Positions 1-11,999 of a stretch of DNA of 64,000 nt are shown piece after piece. The DNA is taken from assembly GCA_020080175.1 (NCBI GenBank), contig JAGHQL010000064.1, positions 60,023 to 124,022 on the forward strand. The letters run 5' to 3'. Below the pieces are notes generated by a model. The model made no database searches, was not told where the DNA came from, and worked only from the letters and a program-made list of their open reading frames with translations. The first letter of the stretch is position 1; each line of letters opens with the position of its first letter. The stretch comes from Glutinoglossum americanum. Lineage: Eukaryota; Ascomycota; Geoglossomycetes; Geoglossales; Geoglossaceae. A program made the position numbers and the translations under genes.

Positions 1-224
1 CCCCCCCGATCCTCGGCAGCTTCTTCGCCTTCAATATCGGAGTGCTCAACGCTTTCCATCATGTGTTCTTCAGGGTTAATAGAAGGCAGCCGGTGACCCG
101 ATTCCCTCTTGGGTATGTTTGACTTGACCTCTTCGAGGAACTCCTCAGGGGGATTGTCTGCTGTCGGAGCATTCGGGTCTTCATAGATATGGAAGGTTTT
201 GTTCGGTTCCCGCTCGACTACCAT
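1..224 (-). CDS. N-terminal part of an unrecognised protein, cut by the left edge
   Basis: Reading the minus strand from an ATG at 224, the frame stays open for 74 codons and runs off the window. An in-frame TGA lies 33 bases upstream of this ATG, which supports it as the start unless an upstream intron exists. The peptide opens MVVEREPNKTFHIYEDPN and becomes very acidic (PEEFLEEVK, then SDIEGEEAAED). Codon use looks coding, with no homopolymer or low-complexity bias. I do not recognise the family. The aromatic-acidic FHIYEDP segment and the basic RESGHRLP segment could be short linear motifs, but that is inference. The rest of the gene lies outside the window. Confidence 0.5.
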   Translation of the reverse strand, partial: MVVEREPNKTFHIYEDPNAPTADNPPEEFLEEVKSNIPKRESGHRLPSINPEEHMMESVEHSDIEGEEAAEDRG

Positions 225-2072
225 TGCAAAAATCCCGCGTGAGGTTTGTTGTGTTCAGCGGTGGCCTGCCGTTCTCGAGGACACCTGAGAGTAAAAGGTA
301 AACAACGATTTCAGAAAAGTCGGCAGGTGCTTGCCGTCGATTGCTAAGGGGGATATCTATCCTGATTAGGATCCAGAAAATGAAAATGTCTCCTCGAACA
401 ATTCCAGCGCTTGTAATAGACTTGTAGTGCGATAGCACTCTGTATGCGCTGATGGACTGTTGTTGTTGTGGTGTGAGTAAACAAACGCCACGGGCACGTG
501 ATGATTGTGCACAAAATTATCTCTATGCCGCCTTAGAGGATACAGAGCAGAGAATGGAACGACCAAGGCAGACCAATTAACCGGCACAGCTCATCCATCC
601 GGTAAAGCAGAGTAAAGCGGCAGAAGCACGGGAGCTCTTGTCCACACACCACCCTCCATTGAAATCGCTTGCACAACTTCCGCCGCTGTATCGTTATTAG
701 GGAGGCGGGAAGCCACAGGGGCAGAGCAACCCTTTATGGGGTACGTAGCAATCCCGCTTTAGTATGTGATGACTAGAGCATAGGCTATCGGTTTTGGGCA
801 TTCAATTAGGCGACAGTCCATAAACCAACCACAACCCCGTTGGTGATATTCGTCAACAACGAACGTCCTAATGGGTTGTCGAAGAGAGCTTTTTCGGACA
901 GTTTTCGAGATACCAGCCCCCCACCCAAAAAGCATTGGCGCAGTGCCTGCGAAGATTGCCGGGCTTATCTATTTGTCTATGCAAATAAAATCCATCGACT
1001 TAAGGATCTTTCGTGGAACATCAATAGAGTTCAACCCTCACAAGGAGCGGAGTCTGAATGATCATGTCCTCCTTTTTATTACGCTGGATGGATACTGGGC
1101 ACTCCTATTCATCCGCCAGCACCAAGACGAACGAACTAGAAACGGTGATACTGAGTGGTTTCGGGCAGACTCGGAGATTCTAGGCTGTGCGGTCAGCCAG
1201 CACACAGTCTATGACACCATAATTTCAACTTTCCACAAGCGTTCCTCTACGTGTGGGGGTTGGTTGGGTGAGTTGAGAGAGCTCATGATCCGATAGTTGT
1301 CAATTACCTTGGTGTTTGGAGTCACAGGTTGGGTTGGTGTTGATGTCTTACTTCCGCTTAACATTCGGGCCTAATGGATTGGCTGCTGTCGTTTCACAGT
1401 CACAAGAAGTTGCGTTTTCGCTATTCAAGGTTGGCTCTGTTACTAGAAAGTCTAATTTAACGGTCAACATATCAACATATACATTGCTTCCGCATATACG
1501 ATACGCTGTTTAACAATGTACCCATACTCTCACCCGTAAAATTAGTTGATCGGGGTTGGTTAGAAGGAGGGTATAGCCCCTGCCACCACCTCTAATACGA
1601 TTTGTCCGTTCGTAGCCCCGCACAACCCCGCACAGCCCTGTTTTCGTTCACCATATCCTATCCGTTCCCCCTAGGGATTATGGACTACGAATCCGAAATC
1701 TGCCCAGCCAAACAGATTGTCTCGTTTTAGGAGGCGTCTGCAGGATGATGTCTACGGTTACTCAATGTACTACGTAGGAGTGTCTAGAGATTGTCGATGT
1801 CAACGTCGAGAAACCCTTTCCTTTCGTTGCGCATTTGCATGAACCCAAATGCATTAACGCAAATATGAAGAGGGAAACACTTTGCTTGTGCTTTGTTCAG
1901 TGTGTTTGGCAGGCAGATTGCGTTATATTCATTGACTCATCCGGAGCCGTGCCCTAACCCTAGTTGGATTTTCGATGCTTATGACGCTTTTTCCTCTTCA
2001 CCTCTCCTGCCTTGCTACACACTTCTCACCTGCAAATTGGCAAGATCTCCATAACCTCAGCAACGCGCAACA
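225..2072. other. Intergenic, no gene seen
   Basis: Upstream region shared by the left-edge minus-strand gene and the plus-strand acetyltransferase gene. Short frames occur, the longest about 140 codons at 871-1296, but they lack splice logic and any family resemblance. Pyrimidine-rich sequence just before 2073 (about 1985-2030) fits a fungal promoter or 5' UTR. No repeat or RNA gene is visible. Confidence 0.6.
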
Positions 2073-2816
2073 ATGTCAACGCCTTTCATAGCTTTTCAGC
2101 GCCCGCCTGGTGCTTCAATTGCGAAGTATGACCGCAGCAAGCCTTCTCAAGAACAGGATGCATCGGTGCCTCAATATTTCAAAGACTGCATGGAAGTGCG
2201 CGAGGAGGTTTTTGTGAGGGAGCAGAAGGTTCCAATTGAAAACGAGTTCGACGAAGACGACGCCCGCTCGTTCCACTGGGTGGTGTTTGCCAGCGTCTCC
2301 ACAGGGTCTCAGAAGGGCGGACGAAAGAATAGCCAAACATCTCAGGTACCCGTGGCCACTGTCCGTCTCGTTCCACCTCCGCATCCTCCACACCCAGCTC
2401 CTGGAAGCGAACATAAGATCGACAATAACGAGCCCTCAAACTCTTCGCAAACTTTAACCCATCCTAACGGCAACGAACCTTATATCAAGCTCGGCAGACT
2501 AGCGACCCTTCCTGCATACCGAGGGCTTGGGCTCGGGAGACTTCTGATGAACACTGTGTTGGAATGGGCGGCAAACAACCGTAACATCATCCAGCCGCTG
2601 CTACCACCGATGACGAGGGAAGCACAGTTGATAGGGAGAGGCCTGAGTGAACCACTGCAGAGATGGAGGGGTTTAGTTCTCGTACACGCACAACTGGATG
2701 TGGAGAAGATGTATCTGAAGTGGGGATTCGTGACGGACAAGGAGATGGGAGTTTGGGATGAGGAGGGCATCCAGCACGTCGGCATGTGGAAGAGGCTGCA
2801 GGTGCTGGGCATCTAA
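2073..2816 (+). CDS. GNAT-family N-acetyltransferase
   Basis: Single-exon gene of 247 residues. It should transfer an acetyl group from acetyl-CoA to an amine; the substrate cannot be told from sequence. The N-terminal half has the fungal signature VREEVFVREQKVP followed by an acidic EFDEDD stretch. Near residue 142 comes GRLATLPAYRGLGLGRLLM, which contains the R/Q-x-x-G-x-G/A acetyl-CoA pyrophosphate loop of GNAT motif A. The C-terminal strand ends in a YLKWGF segment typical of the GNAT fold. A proline-rich insert (about residues 100-130) separates strand beta-4 from motif A. The ATG at 2073 is the first in frame after a pyrimidine-rich leader. No targeting signal is seen, so a cytosolic or nuclear place is likely. 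Confidence 0.85.
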   Translation: MSTPFIAFQRPPGASIAKYDRSKPSQEQDASVPQYFKDCMEVREEVFVREQKVPIENEFDEDDARSFHWVVFASVSTGSQKGGRKNSQTSQVPVATVRLVPPPHPPHPAPGSEHKIDNNEPSNSSQTLTHPNGNEPYIKLGRLATLPAYRGLGLGRLLMNTVLEWAANNRNIIQPLLPPMTREAQLIGRGLSEPLQRWRGLVLVHAQLDVEKMYLKWGFVTDKEMGVWDEEGIQHVGMWKRLQVLGI

Positions 2817-4457
2817 GTCATATGCGGAGCAGAGCTTCGTTTCGAACATGGCTAGAAGGGTTAGCAGTACGATGAGCTGCGGCCATACTCTCCAATGCCT
2901 CCATTCCCTTGCCTTTTCTCCAGTTTCCTCACGGTGGCATAGCAGGCGTTATGCTAGATAGGCATGAGCTTGAATCATCACCAAGTCTCCACTCTTACCG
3001 CCTGTATCTTCCGATACAGCTGAATAGACCCTTCATACCTAGAGCACTCCGTTTGCGTTTTCATAGCGTGACATATCAGGCATATGTCGCTATTTCATGA
3101 CAGCTCAACTCCACATCGACATTCAAGACGAACTCGCTTAGAACGGCCAGGTCTTATCCCGCACCTTCCCCATCCCACTACTCTACTTGTTGGGATGGCC
3201 ACCCCAATGGCATAAGTTCTCGCCCCATTTACTCGGGATAACTACCACGAAGAGATTTAGCACGATACCGCGGTTCTGCCTCCACCCTGCCCAACGCGAT
3301 TCGAGCGTATACGTTATAGAACTATTTATTCCCCTCCCACCTTTCCTCTGCCTCTCATTTATAAACAACCGGGAACATGCGCATGTCGATAGAGGCCATG
3401 CTCTGGAACGATTCCTATTACCATGGTTACCGCCTATATCCCTCTAGTCCGCACCCTTCATGGTGCTGAGGCACTATTTAGGGAATTTCAGTTAAAGTGA
3501 TAGCTGTAGGGATCGTTCTCGCGAACCTCAAAGACAGCAAAATCCATTCAATACGCTTCTAGAGCCGGCTATGGGAGAAACCCGTAGTATCCAAGCGAAT
3601 AGAATGAACTGTCTTTGCGTTTAAATAATTATTCCCTACACATTTCCCCTCCCGTTCCTCCCGCAAAGTCGTTGCATTATCATTATCTAAGTCTATGCGT
3701 TGAGAGAGTGGACCATGTTGCTTATCCATTTACTCGAGACGATTTCTTGCCCTGGGCAAGATACTCCCGAAACTCGCTAACTATAAGCTGCACGACCAGG
3801 GTTATATAGAGCTTCATGACAAGACGGCTATTAAGTGGATTTCCGACGGCTAGGACTCACTAAGCTCATCACGCTTGACAATCACCTCTGTGGTTAAGAA
3901 ATGGCTTGACCTCAATGTCTACTTCTAAGGGACATCGCGAATGTGGCTATAGTAGGAGTCCCTCCTGGCGGACTATGTACGCTGCACGAACAATTTCTTC
4001 TAAGGAACTAACTTCATGCAGTCCATTGCAGCAGTGGAGCATCTCCAACATGGAGACCCTGCCACTCAACAGCAACCGAACCTCTTCCCTACATCGTGAA
4101 GGCCCGCTCCGCCCACGCGGGCCCCGACAGCGAATGGCCAGAGAAATAGGCATTTCACGGCTCATGTTTCTCGGCACCCTGTTTTCTTGCGGGGAAGCTC
4201 TGTAGGGCCGCGGACGTATGGGAAAACTGCCAGAATGTGGTATAACGTACCGCAATACCCAACAGTTGGGGTTCGGGCTCCAGACCGCCAAAGCGCCACG
4301 AACAACTACTAGTCAAGTCCTCAAGTTGGCTCACCTTCGCCAGTGCCTCCAAGTATTATCCCACAGCCAGCTTGTCCTTAGAGCGCGGCATTTTGGCCAA
4401 CATATATAGGCCTTTCAACACCTGAACATTCCACTACACCACGAGTGCATATTGGTG
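2817..4457. other. Intergenic, no gene seen
   Basis: Spacer between the acetyltransferase and the aspartic protease. It holds only short unsupported frames. The last 60 bases carry a TATA-like element that probably belongs to the protease gene. Confidence 0.6.
4403..4408 (+). promoter_or_regulatory. TATA-like element upstream of the aspartic protease
   Basis: TATATA lies about 50 bases upstream of the protease ATG at 4458, and a pyrimidine-rich stretch follows it. The position suits a fungal core promoter with a very short 5' UTR. The assignment rests on position only. Confidence 0.35.
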
Positions 4458-6005
4458 ATGGTTGTCCTTGGCTATCTCCCTTTGGCTGTGGCAGCGTTGC
4501 CATTACTCACAGCATCTTCGCCAATCAAACCAAGGGGACACGGGACTTTTACTATCAAGCAGCAACTCAACGCTCATTTCTCCGGGAATAATGGAATTCT
4601 AGCCATATCGAGGGCCTATGGGAAGTACGGGGCCCCGATGACTGGTGCTGATCAGGGCTATGACGGCTCGTTAGTACCCGGTGAAGCTCCAGCAATTCCT
4701 GCACAGTTTGATAGGGAGTACGTTGTCCCCGTCTCTTTTGGGGGCCAGACATTGCGCATGGATCTTGACACGGGGTCATCTGACCTGTAAGTTTCTCCTC
4801 TCCTTACGGGCGACGACACGCCTGTCCGCAGTGAACATGTCGTGGGCTGCAGCTGGCGCATCCTCAAACTCTACGAGATTGCGACACATAATGACATACT
4901 CCCCAGTTGGGTGTTCTCAACGCTTCTGAGCGCTGCGTCCCAAATCGGACATTACGTCTATGACAAAACTAAGTCTTCGACCTTTAAGGATCTCCCGGGG
5001 CTAACATTCCAAATTATTTACGGCGACGGCAGTTCAGCAAGTGGAGTTGTTGGCACGGAAACCGTGAACGTAGGTGGTATCGCCGTCAAGGATCAAAGCA
5101 TCGAACTGGCCACCGTAGTTAGCGGCGGATTCGTGCAAGACACGAACTCTGATGGTCTACTAGGCATGGGCTTTAACACCATCAACCAGGGTGAGCTAGA
5201 CACAAGATACGAGCTAGGAAGGGGACTATCCCACTAACTCATGTTTGTTGCTACCTTCCAGTTAAGCCAGTGAAACAGAAGACTTTCCTCGACAACGCGT
5301 TACCCCAGCTCGCGCTGCCGGTCTTCACCGCGGATCTGAAGCATAGCTTGCCGGGGACCTACGACTTTGGCTTCATCGACCCGAAGAAGCACAAGGGCAA
5401 CATTACGTTTGTGCCCATCGTTGGGTCGGTTGGCTTCTGGTCGTTCAATGTAACGGGCCATGGTGTCGGGAATAGTTTCAACGCCCAGCCATCCCTTGGG
5501 GTTGCTGGTAATTGGATTCCTTCCCCCAAGCATGTTCCCTCGAAAGGTCGCAATACATACTAATTCTTTTTTACTTTCAACCTCTGCAGACACCGGCACC
5601 ACTCTCCTCCTCCTTGAAAGCGCAGTCGTCGCATCTTACTACGCTGCAGTTCCAGGTTCGGCTTTCGACGCCAACCAGGGCGGATTCACGTTCCCTTGTA
5701 AAACACAACTCCCCAGTTTCACTGTTGGCATCGGAAGCCATAAGGCCGTCATATCAGGGTCTTTGATGAACTTCGTGCCTATCGCCAGTACGGGCAGTAT
5801 GTCCCCCCCACCTCTCTCCCACCCTGTGCGTTTAGGGAGAACAGTTGGCTAATGCTGTCTTTTGGGGGGGTCAATAGAGTGCTTCGGGTCTTTGCAGTCG
5901 AGGGGCAGTATTGGATTTTCAATATATGGGGATATTTTGTTCAAGTCGCAGTTTGTGGTTTTCGACGCGGGGCAAAAGAGGTTGGGATTTGCAGATAAAC
6001 CGTAG
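4458..6005 (+). CDS. Secreted pepsin-type aspartic endopeptidase (aspergillopepsin/penicillopepsin-like)
   Basis: Five exons: 4458-4786, 4907-5190, 5262-5507, 5590-5796 and 5878-6005 (397 residues). All joins keep frame and use GT-AG sites; CTAAC or CTAAT branch motifs are visible in two of the introns. It should cleave proteins at acid pH outside the cell (family A1). A hydrophobic signal peptide starts at Met1 (MVVLGYLPLAVAALPLL), then a basic propeptide. The first catalytic aspartate is in DTGSSDLWVFS, split by intron 1; the flap tyrosine is in YGDGSSASG; the second aspartate is in ADTGTTLLLLESA, whose D codon is split by intron 3. The C-terminus SIYGDILFKSQFVVFD is typical of the family. 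The length matches secreted fungal pepsins. An earlier TTG/GTG frame extension is not used. AATAAA at about 6293 may be the polyadenylation signal. Confidence 0.93.
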
Positions 6006-7019
6006 AGCGGCTACTGACACGGGGAGAGGATGTCTGATGAACGAGAAGTTCGGAAAGGGAGCTGTGTACACACATATATATATCTCCCTCTCTTTCTGTC
6101 GTATATTCCATATACAAGATCCCTCCCTTCTTTCTTCCCGGTACAGGTATGTTGTACATACACTCTTCTCACCTCCATTTCTCTCAGCACACCCGGGAGA
6201 GCCCACACGGGCGGTATATACGGTGGGGGAGGATCCTCACCGAGTTTTATTTAAAAGTGGCGTGGGTGATGAGAGTAGATGCCTCCGTTATAAATAAAAG
6301 AAGCTCTATTGATCAAGAAAACTATCTGTCGTGCAAGGCTATCCGACGGTGGATGAGAGTGAAAGAAAAGAGAGTCTAGAAATGGAGAGGGGTCTATGAT
6401 GTTAAGTTTTGGCATGAGAAAAGGCTTTTCAGACACGCAAATTTTAGTGTGGGTGATGAGCTTTTAAAAGCGCTAGCGTCTCGAATAATTCCACCGATGC
6501 ATACGCAAAACCTCGTTAGAATCTAGTGGATGGCTTAGCTGACACCTAGGATGAGAGAAGGGCTTTTTTTAGTGGAGAAGGAGGGTCTTGGCGAAAGAAA
6601 CAAAAGAAGCAATCGCCAATTACAAAGGAAATAAAATAGGGCGGGTACGGTTGATATCACCTGTGTCTGTGGCAGAGCGGGGTTCATTGACCGATGGCAA
6701 CCCGTAAAGCCAGTAGTCGAAATAGCCAGAGTCAACAATCATGAACAAGAGAACAAAACAATAGGGGGGAGTCGAAGAGATTATAGGTTTTTTCGGTTAG
6801 CTGTGGACCTCAATTGCTCTCCTTTTCATAGAATCCCTCTCTGCCCCCTATCAAATTCATCGCTGCAAGTTTGGATTTTGGCGTGCTCCCCCTCCGATGC
6901 AAGTAGAAGGAGGGGTTTAAACAAAAAGCGGCGATTCCTAGTAAACCGTCACTCCGGGAGGCGCCGATTAAATGTGGGCAATCGGTGCAGAGAGAGCCTC
7001 ATCTCGGTATCGCTTCAGC
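6006..7019. other. Intergenic, convergent 3' regions
   Basis: Between the protease (plus) and the hypothetical minus-strand gene that ends at 7020. It contains T/C-rich and TA-rich tracts but no credible gene. Confidence 0.6.
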
Positions 7020-8187
7020 CTAATTTTCCTCCACTCCAAGGACCGCATTAGAACGCTCCTCCGTAGCTAGTGGTGCCGGTGCCTCTTCGTCCAAGTTAAA
7101 CCAAGCTCCAGCGGTATTGACGAACCCCCCGCCTCGGTGTTCATACCTCCCAGAATCAGGCCCCAGGTCGCTATCGTCTTGAACAATTTGATCTTCTCCA
7201 TGCGCCTGGAGTACAACATTCCGAGCAGCTCCCTAGAAGCCCAGTGAGTTAGCGTGTGTTAAATTAGGTAAACCTATATAAAAGCGTTCAAATTAGAGGT
7301 GCAGCACCAACCTCACCGAGGATACTACTAGAAGTTGAGCTGGTGAGCTGAGCAAGAGTTTCAGTAATAGCATGAGCAGAAACCTCGGCGCCGCTACTAC
7401 CAGTACGATGTGGTGCGCTACATTTATCGTCGCGGCGACCGTTACCATCATCCTTTTGATCTTCGTCCGGTTCGGTCCATTTCCATTGAAACGGCTTCCC
7501 TGGCTCCCCACCTACAAATGTCTGACCACCGGCTACGACAGTCATGCGGTTGCGTCGGCGATTGAGTTGCTCTGGAGAGAGTTTTGTCGGTGGCCCTGCC
7601 TGTTTAGTATCCTTATCAGCTCCAGACTTTGCCGTGCGTAAACTCTGTCGTCTCATCTTCCCGCCGAAAGCGAGAACTGAGCCAACATCGATAGGGTCCG
7701 GAGTCCCACCTCGCAACGGTGACAGACGGCGAACACGGCCAGTAGGCGGGGGGGGGAAGTCTGGCTCCGCCTGGCCATGCTGGCGAGTAGCAAAAAGATT
7801 TATAGAGGAAGCCCGGCGAATCACTCTGCGGGCTAGGGACGTCCCTGGCTGAGTTGTGGGCTGCGGTGACAGTGTATCTTGGTGCTGTGACCTATGGCGG
7901 AAAATCTTGCCCCTCAAACGCCGAAAGAAACCGAGGGGCATTCCAGCAGCTAGTTTCGGTGAACTAGCAGGTGTCGCCGAGGGGTCGACTGGTGGGTTCA
8001 AGGGAAGTGGCATAGGACAGGTATGCCGCTTAGAGGAAACAAAGTGCACCCGAGGGCCCCGAGGGGAATTCTTAGGCTCGGTAGTGAGCGGGACAACTGC
8101 CTCTTCCACAGACCTGCCTTTTACTGCATCATAGCTACTAGTGCCCAATCCCGAATCGTGGTGCCCCGCAGTTATTGTTGCTGACAT
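7020..8187 (-). CDS. Unrecognised basic, disordered fungal protein, two exons
   Basis: Exon 1 runs from ATG 8187 to about 7312; the preceding in-frame GTG at 8208 is not a usual start. Exon 2 runs from about 7232 to the TAG at 7020 and stays open for 71 codons with coding-like composition. Two joins keep the frame: GAG before GTTGGT joined to TAG/GGA (362 residues), or G before GTGAGG joined to GAG/CTG (359 residues). Each uses one good and one weak site. The protein is rich in Arg, Ser and Pro, with a basic patch FFRRLRGKIFRHRSQH near residue 88 and a conserved-looking block FVGGEPGKPFQWKWTEPDE near residue 230, followed by an acidic-basic tail. No signal peptide, membrane segment or known domain is seen. 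Frame and codon use make a real gene likely; the function is unknown. Confidence 0.6.
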
Positions 8188-9883
8188 TGTTCGTTGATCT
8201 AATGTCACCCCGGTAGGTCTGCCGCAAAACGCAGATCAATATCTAACACAGAGCGCGTTGTGGACTCTGCAGAGCCCGTTGCAGTAGTATAAAGGCTCCA
8301 ACCAAGTCAAGATAATACGGATCTTGCAGAGGTATGCAACGATAGACGCCCAAAAGACAAGGTGCGACACGCTATGTTCTGTTGGAGCGTTGAGAAGCGA
8401 GGTGAGTGTGAATCAGAATTGGCGGGTAAAGCCTTCCGACGGCGCGAGCAAAGTGATCCCGCGTGGTCAGATTTGTCAACTGATTTGCAGAGTTGCAAAC
8501 CTGCATTCAGGCCTTCTGCTACAGATCGTAGAGCAGAGACAGAAGCATGATAAAAGAGACGTTGTGGGGGAGCTGGGAGATCCAATGCTGGAATGCTAGC
8601 TAATGTGGAACGAGGTGGAAGGTGAGGAGCTGGAAAACCAAAGTTTGACGTGTTCTGGCAGTGCGCGTGAAGCAGCTGATTGTGGGTCGCCGAGAGAAAC
8701 GGAATATGACAGAAATAGCTAGAGCTGCTGTTGTGGCTCAAGTGAATATATCTCACCCGATTCGGGTTGGTCTCTAACAGACATCGTGACCGGTCTCCAA
8801 ACAAGCTAATAAGAACAGTGTAAGTTGTATGACGAAAGAAATGGCAACAAACGGTGCTAACGAGCATAGCGGCAAAGCGTGTGCCCTGCTAGTAGAAATA
8901 GGATTTAGGTTATAGAATACCATATATAAGTATACGAAGCCAAAAACGGAAGTAACGAGGCAGAGTGCTTCTCGTTCGCACTTGAGAATAGATATATAGA
9001 GCAGAGAACAGGGTATTTTATATTCTCCTACATCAAAAGAAAATTGATAGGTACTGAAAGAGATATATAGAACCCTTCAATTTTCCTCCAAGGCAATAGC
9101 GGTCCTCACTGCGTGTTGCTATTTCAGGACAGGGTAGGATAGTCCCCAGTGATAACAGTCCGTCGATGGATGCGCAGTGCGTTGACAACGTCTTAGCCAG
9201 ATATAATACACACCATTTGCTGTGGTCCTGAGGCAGGTGACGGTCCTGGCAGAATGCAAAAGGCAAACCTGTCAAGCAAGTCCATCCACAGAGATAATAG
9301 AGGGATACAGCAATGCTACCCCTACAGGGCAGTATAGTCGGACACCGAAGGGCTCTCTAATATAGAGCCCGCAGCTTGGTTGCCCGGTATAAGGAATTGG
9401 GAGGATGAGGGACGATGAACAATCGGCGATATATTGGGTGCAGCATGGTGGCTGAAGATAAACGAGATTCTAAAGCACGGGCCAATTGCTTCCGCCCGGC
9501 AGATTTCACGGAATTTCCCGAGCAAGTTTCCAGCCTGTTCATAGTCTCCTATTTTCTTCACTCTCCTCTACTATACACCTACACCTACAAGCTACGCTGT
9601 GTAGGGCATCGCCACCGGCAGTAGCCTAGCTAGCTGAACTCGTATGGCCGTGTTTGGGAGGAAACACTTGGATGACGTCAATCTTCCACTGTTCCTCTGC
9701 TGTTCGTGGTGTTCTCTCCAGTATCTACGATCCAGCCTTTCGGAATACCATAATCTAGAAGGCAAGGAAACAGGTTCGCGTCGTTATACAATGAGGGTTA
9801 CAAGTTTTAATACACTTACTAAGCGAGACCATCCAAATTCTACTCAGGTATATTAACACTTATAACCTAGTACAGTATCTCCT
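8188..9883. other. Intergenic, divergent promoters
   Basis: Upstream of both the hypothetical minus gene and the F-box gene. A 186-codon minus frame at 8307-8867 lies where the 5' UTR or an upstream exon of the minus gene would be, but it has no protein-like features. No RNA gene or repeat is visible. Confidence 0.5.
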
Positions 9884-11999
9884 ATGGTTGTCACCATGGC
9901 ACAGAATCTTCCTACCTACGAAGAAGCTACATCGAGAAATCACTGGCGACTTGTGGGCCCATACGTAAGTCCGCCTGACTTATATGCTGCCTGCCTGGTC
10001 TCTCGCAATTGGTTCGACCTTTTTACGCCGTTGCTGTGGGGACATCCAACCTCTAAATTTAAAGGTCGTATGAGGGGATACCTTGGTAGGTTCATGTTGT
10101 TTTGGAACACAATAATCACAGCTGCTAACTCGGTGGTCTCTAGCCGGCTTTGTTAGGTTTCTCGCATGCCTGAATAAGACTAGACCCTATATACAGCAGT
10201 TAGTGCATACGGTGGACCTATCTACATTCAATCTTCAGACGGGAGAGCCCAGCGCGATCAAGCTCCTTGAGATGTTGGATGATCATTGGCTGAAGTACCT
10301 CCTTTGTGGAACTCTAAAATTGCAATCTCTAAACGTATGCAACTTCCCGATTATCACCTACTTAGCTTTAGCTAGGACAGCGGCTCTTGGCCAAACGGAG
10401 TTGCGCCTACTCAACGCGTCGCTTTGCAATAAAACCACTTCTAAAAGCCTAAGCCAGTTATTGACTCATTTCCCTGCCCTTGTGTATCTCGACCTGTCAT
10501 CGACAAAGTCTGCAAGTTCCTCCGAGGTGATACATCAGATATCTTCTCTCAGCCGACTTCAAATCCTCAAGCTAAGAGGAGTTGGCCTCCAGGATGCGAG
10601 GATGGAAGCCCTTGCTTATGCCCTGCGCACGCAAGTCTGGAGCCTGGACGTGAGGCACAACAATCTGTCCGATATGTGCATCGATGCTCTTTTAGACTCC
10701 TGCTTCCGCCCTCCCGACTTTGGTTCTAATGGACTGAGAGAGCTTCAAGGATTTCTGACTGCCTTGCAGACGGCAACAGAGAATGCTCAGAACCGACAGA
10801 CAAGAGCCTCAAGTAGTCGTCAGTCTACTGCGGATGCACAAGCTCACGATACCGCAAACCCCCCGCCACCATTCACAGACATAGTGCACAGCGGACCTAG
10901 TGAGCTCGAGAACGACAATGATAGCGAGACCTATATGGCGTCCTACCTGGCCAGTCATCCTCATGCCCACATCGAACTATCCGAGCGGCCAAATACTGGC
11001 TTAACGCACCTATATGTAGCAGGCAACGGCTTCACTGCCAATGGCGTGGCTCAGCTCCTCCGGACATCACGGCTCAAGGCATTTGATTGTGGCTCTTTAC
11101 ACACTAGTAATACCCAGCACACTCTACGAGCGGAGGATCTTATCCCGGAACTAGCGCACAACAAGCTGACATATCTTCGAATCGATCACCGCATATTCGG
11201 CGGCGACGACCATCCTAGGTCTTCAGCTATCACAATTCCCGATGGACGACCTAGCGTCGCCAACGATGGCGAACCCGAACTGTCTCCAGCTGCCCTTCCG
11301 GACTTGCGACATCTGGTGTTGACAGACGTCCCAACCATGGTCAGTCGAGAGCATTTTACAGATGCTCTAAAGACGTTTCTCCACCAGCTTGCTGACCAGG
11401 AGCGGAGGATTGCGCACAAAGAAGCTGCAGACGCTGCCGTATGGGCCTCTCTTCCGGCTTCCGTCCGAGCTTCAAGAAGGCGAGAACGAGACCACTATTC
11501 CCCCATCAAAAGGGGTCTCCGAAAGCTCGATCTCGAGCTAGCGTCCCAGGTCTCCCGCTGCAGATTCGGTGAACTCCAGTGCTCTGTCACCGAGGATGCA
11601 GACGCCGAAACCTTCCAACAGGCCAGCGCCAACGATTACTCTTTCTTTAGTGACCAAGAGTACGACTTCAGTTCTCTCCAGGAGCCTAATGAAATGGACA
11701 TCTTGCGCCAACAGATCATGGATCTCGGTATAGAGAATAATGACAACCAGCAATCTCCACCAATATCAGTTATGACGGAACCACGCCGCGATTTCAACGG
11801 GGATGTGGAGATGACAAGCTCATCTTCTCCACCACCGAGCTATGATAATGTAATATATGGTGGTGGTGTTAAAGAAATCATTGCAAGGTTTAGGCGGGAG
11901 AGGAGGGAGACATTTGAGGAGGAAACTAAGATGGGGAGGGGAGGGCCGGGGGCTGGTGGGCACTGGAGTGGGAGTGTAAGGATTGTGAGGGGGGGGTGA
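9884..11999 (+). CDS. F-box and leucine-rich-repeat protein
   Basis: Two exons, 9884-10085 and 10144-11999, joined by a 58-bp intron (GTAGGT donor, GCTAAC branch, TAG acceptor), giving 685 residues. F-box proteins link substrates to SCF ubiquitin ligases through Skp1. Residues about 20-55 fit an F-box: hydrophobic helices with the core DLYAACLVSRNWFDLFTPLLW. LRR-like segments follow, for example LQSLNVCNFPII, LVYLDLSSTKS, LQILKLRGVGLQD and VWSLDVRHNNLSD (about residues 115-260), then GLTHLYVAGNGFTANGV further on. The C-terminal third is charged and Ser/Pro rich, and probably disordered. A second ATG, 4 codons in, may be the true start. It converges with SWC5. The substrate is unknown. Confidence 0.8.

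Noticed and set aside
871-1296. 141-codon plus frame
   Set aside because: No recognisable domain, and no continuing exon on either side.
8307-8867. 186-codon minus frame upstream of the hypothetical gene
   Set aside because: His/Ser/Leu-rich without protein-like segments; probably 5' leader, though an upstream exon cannot be excluded.
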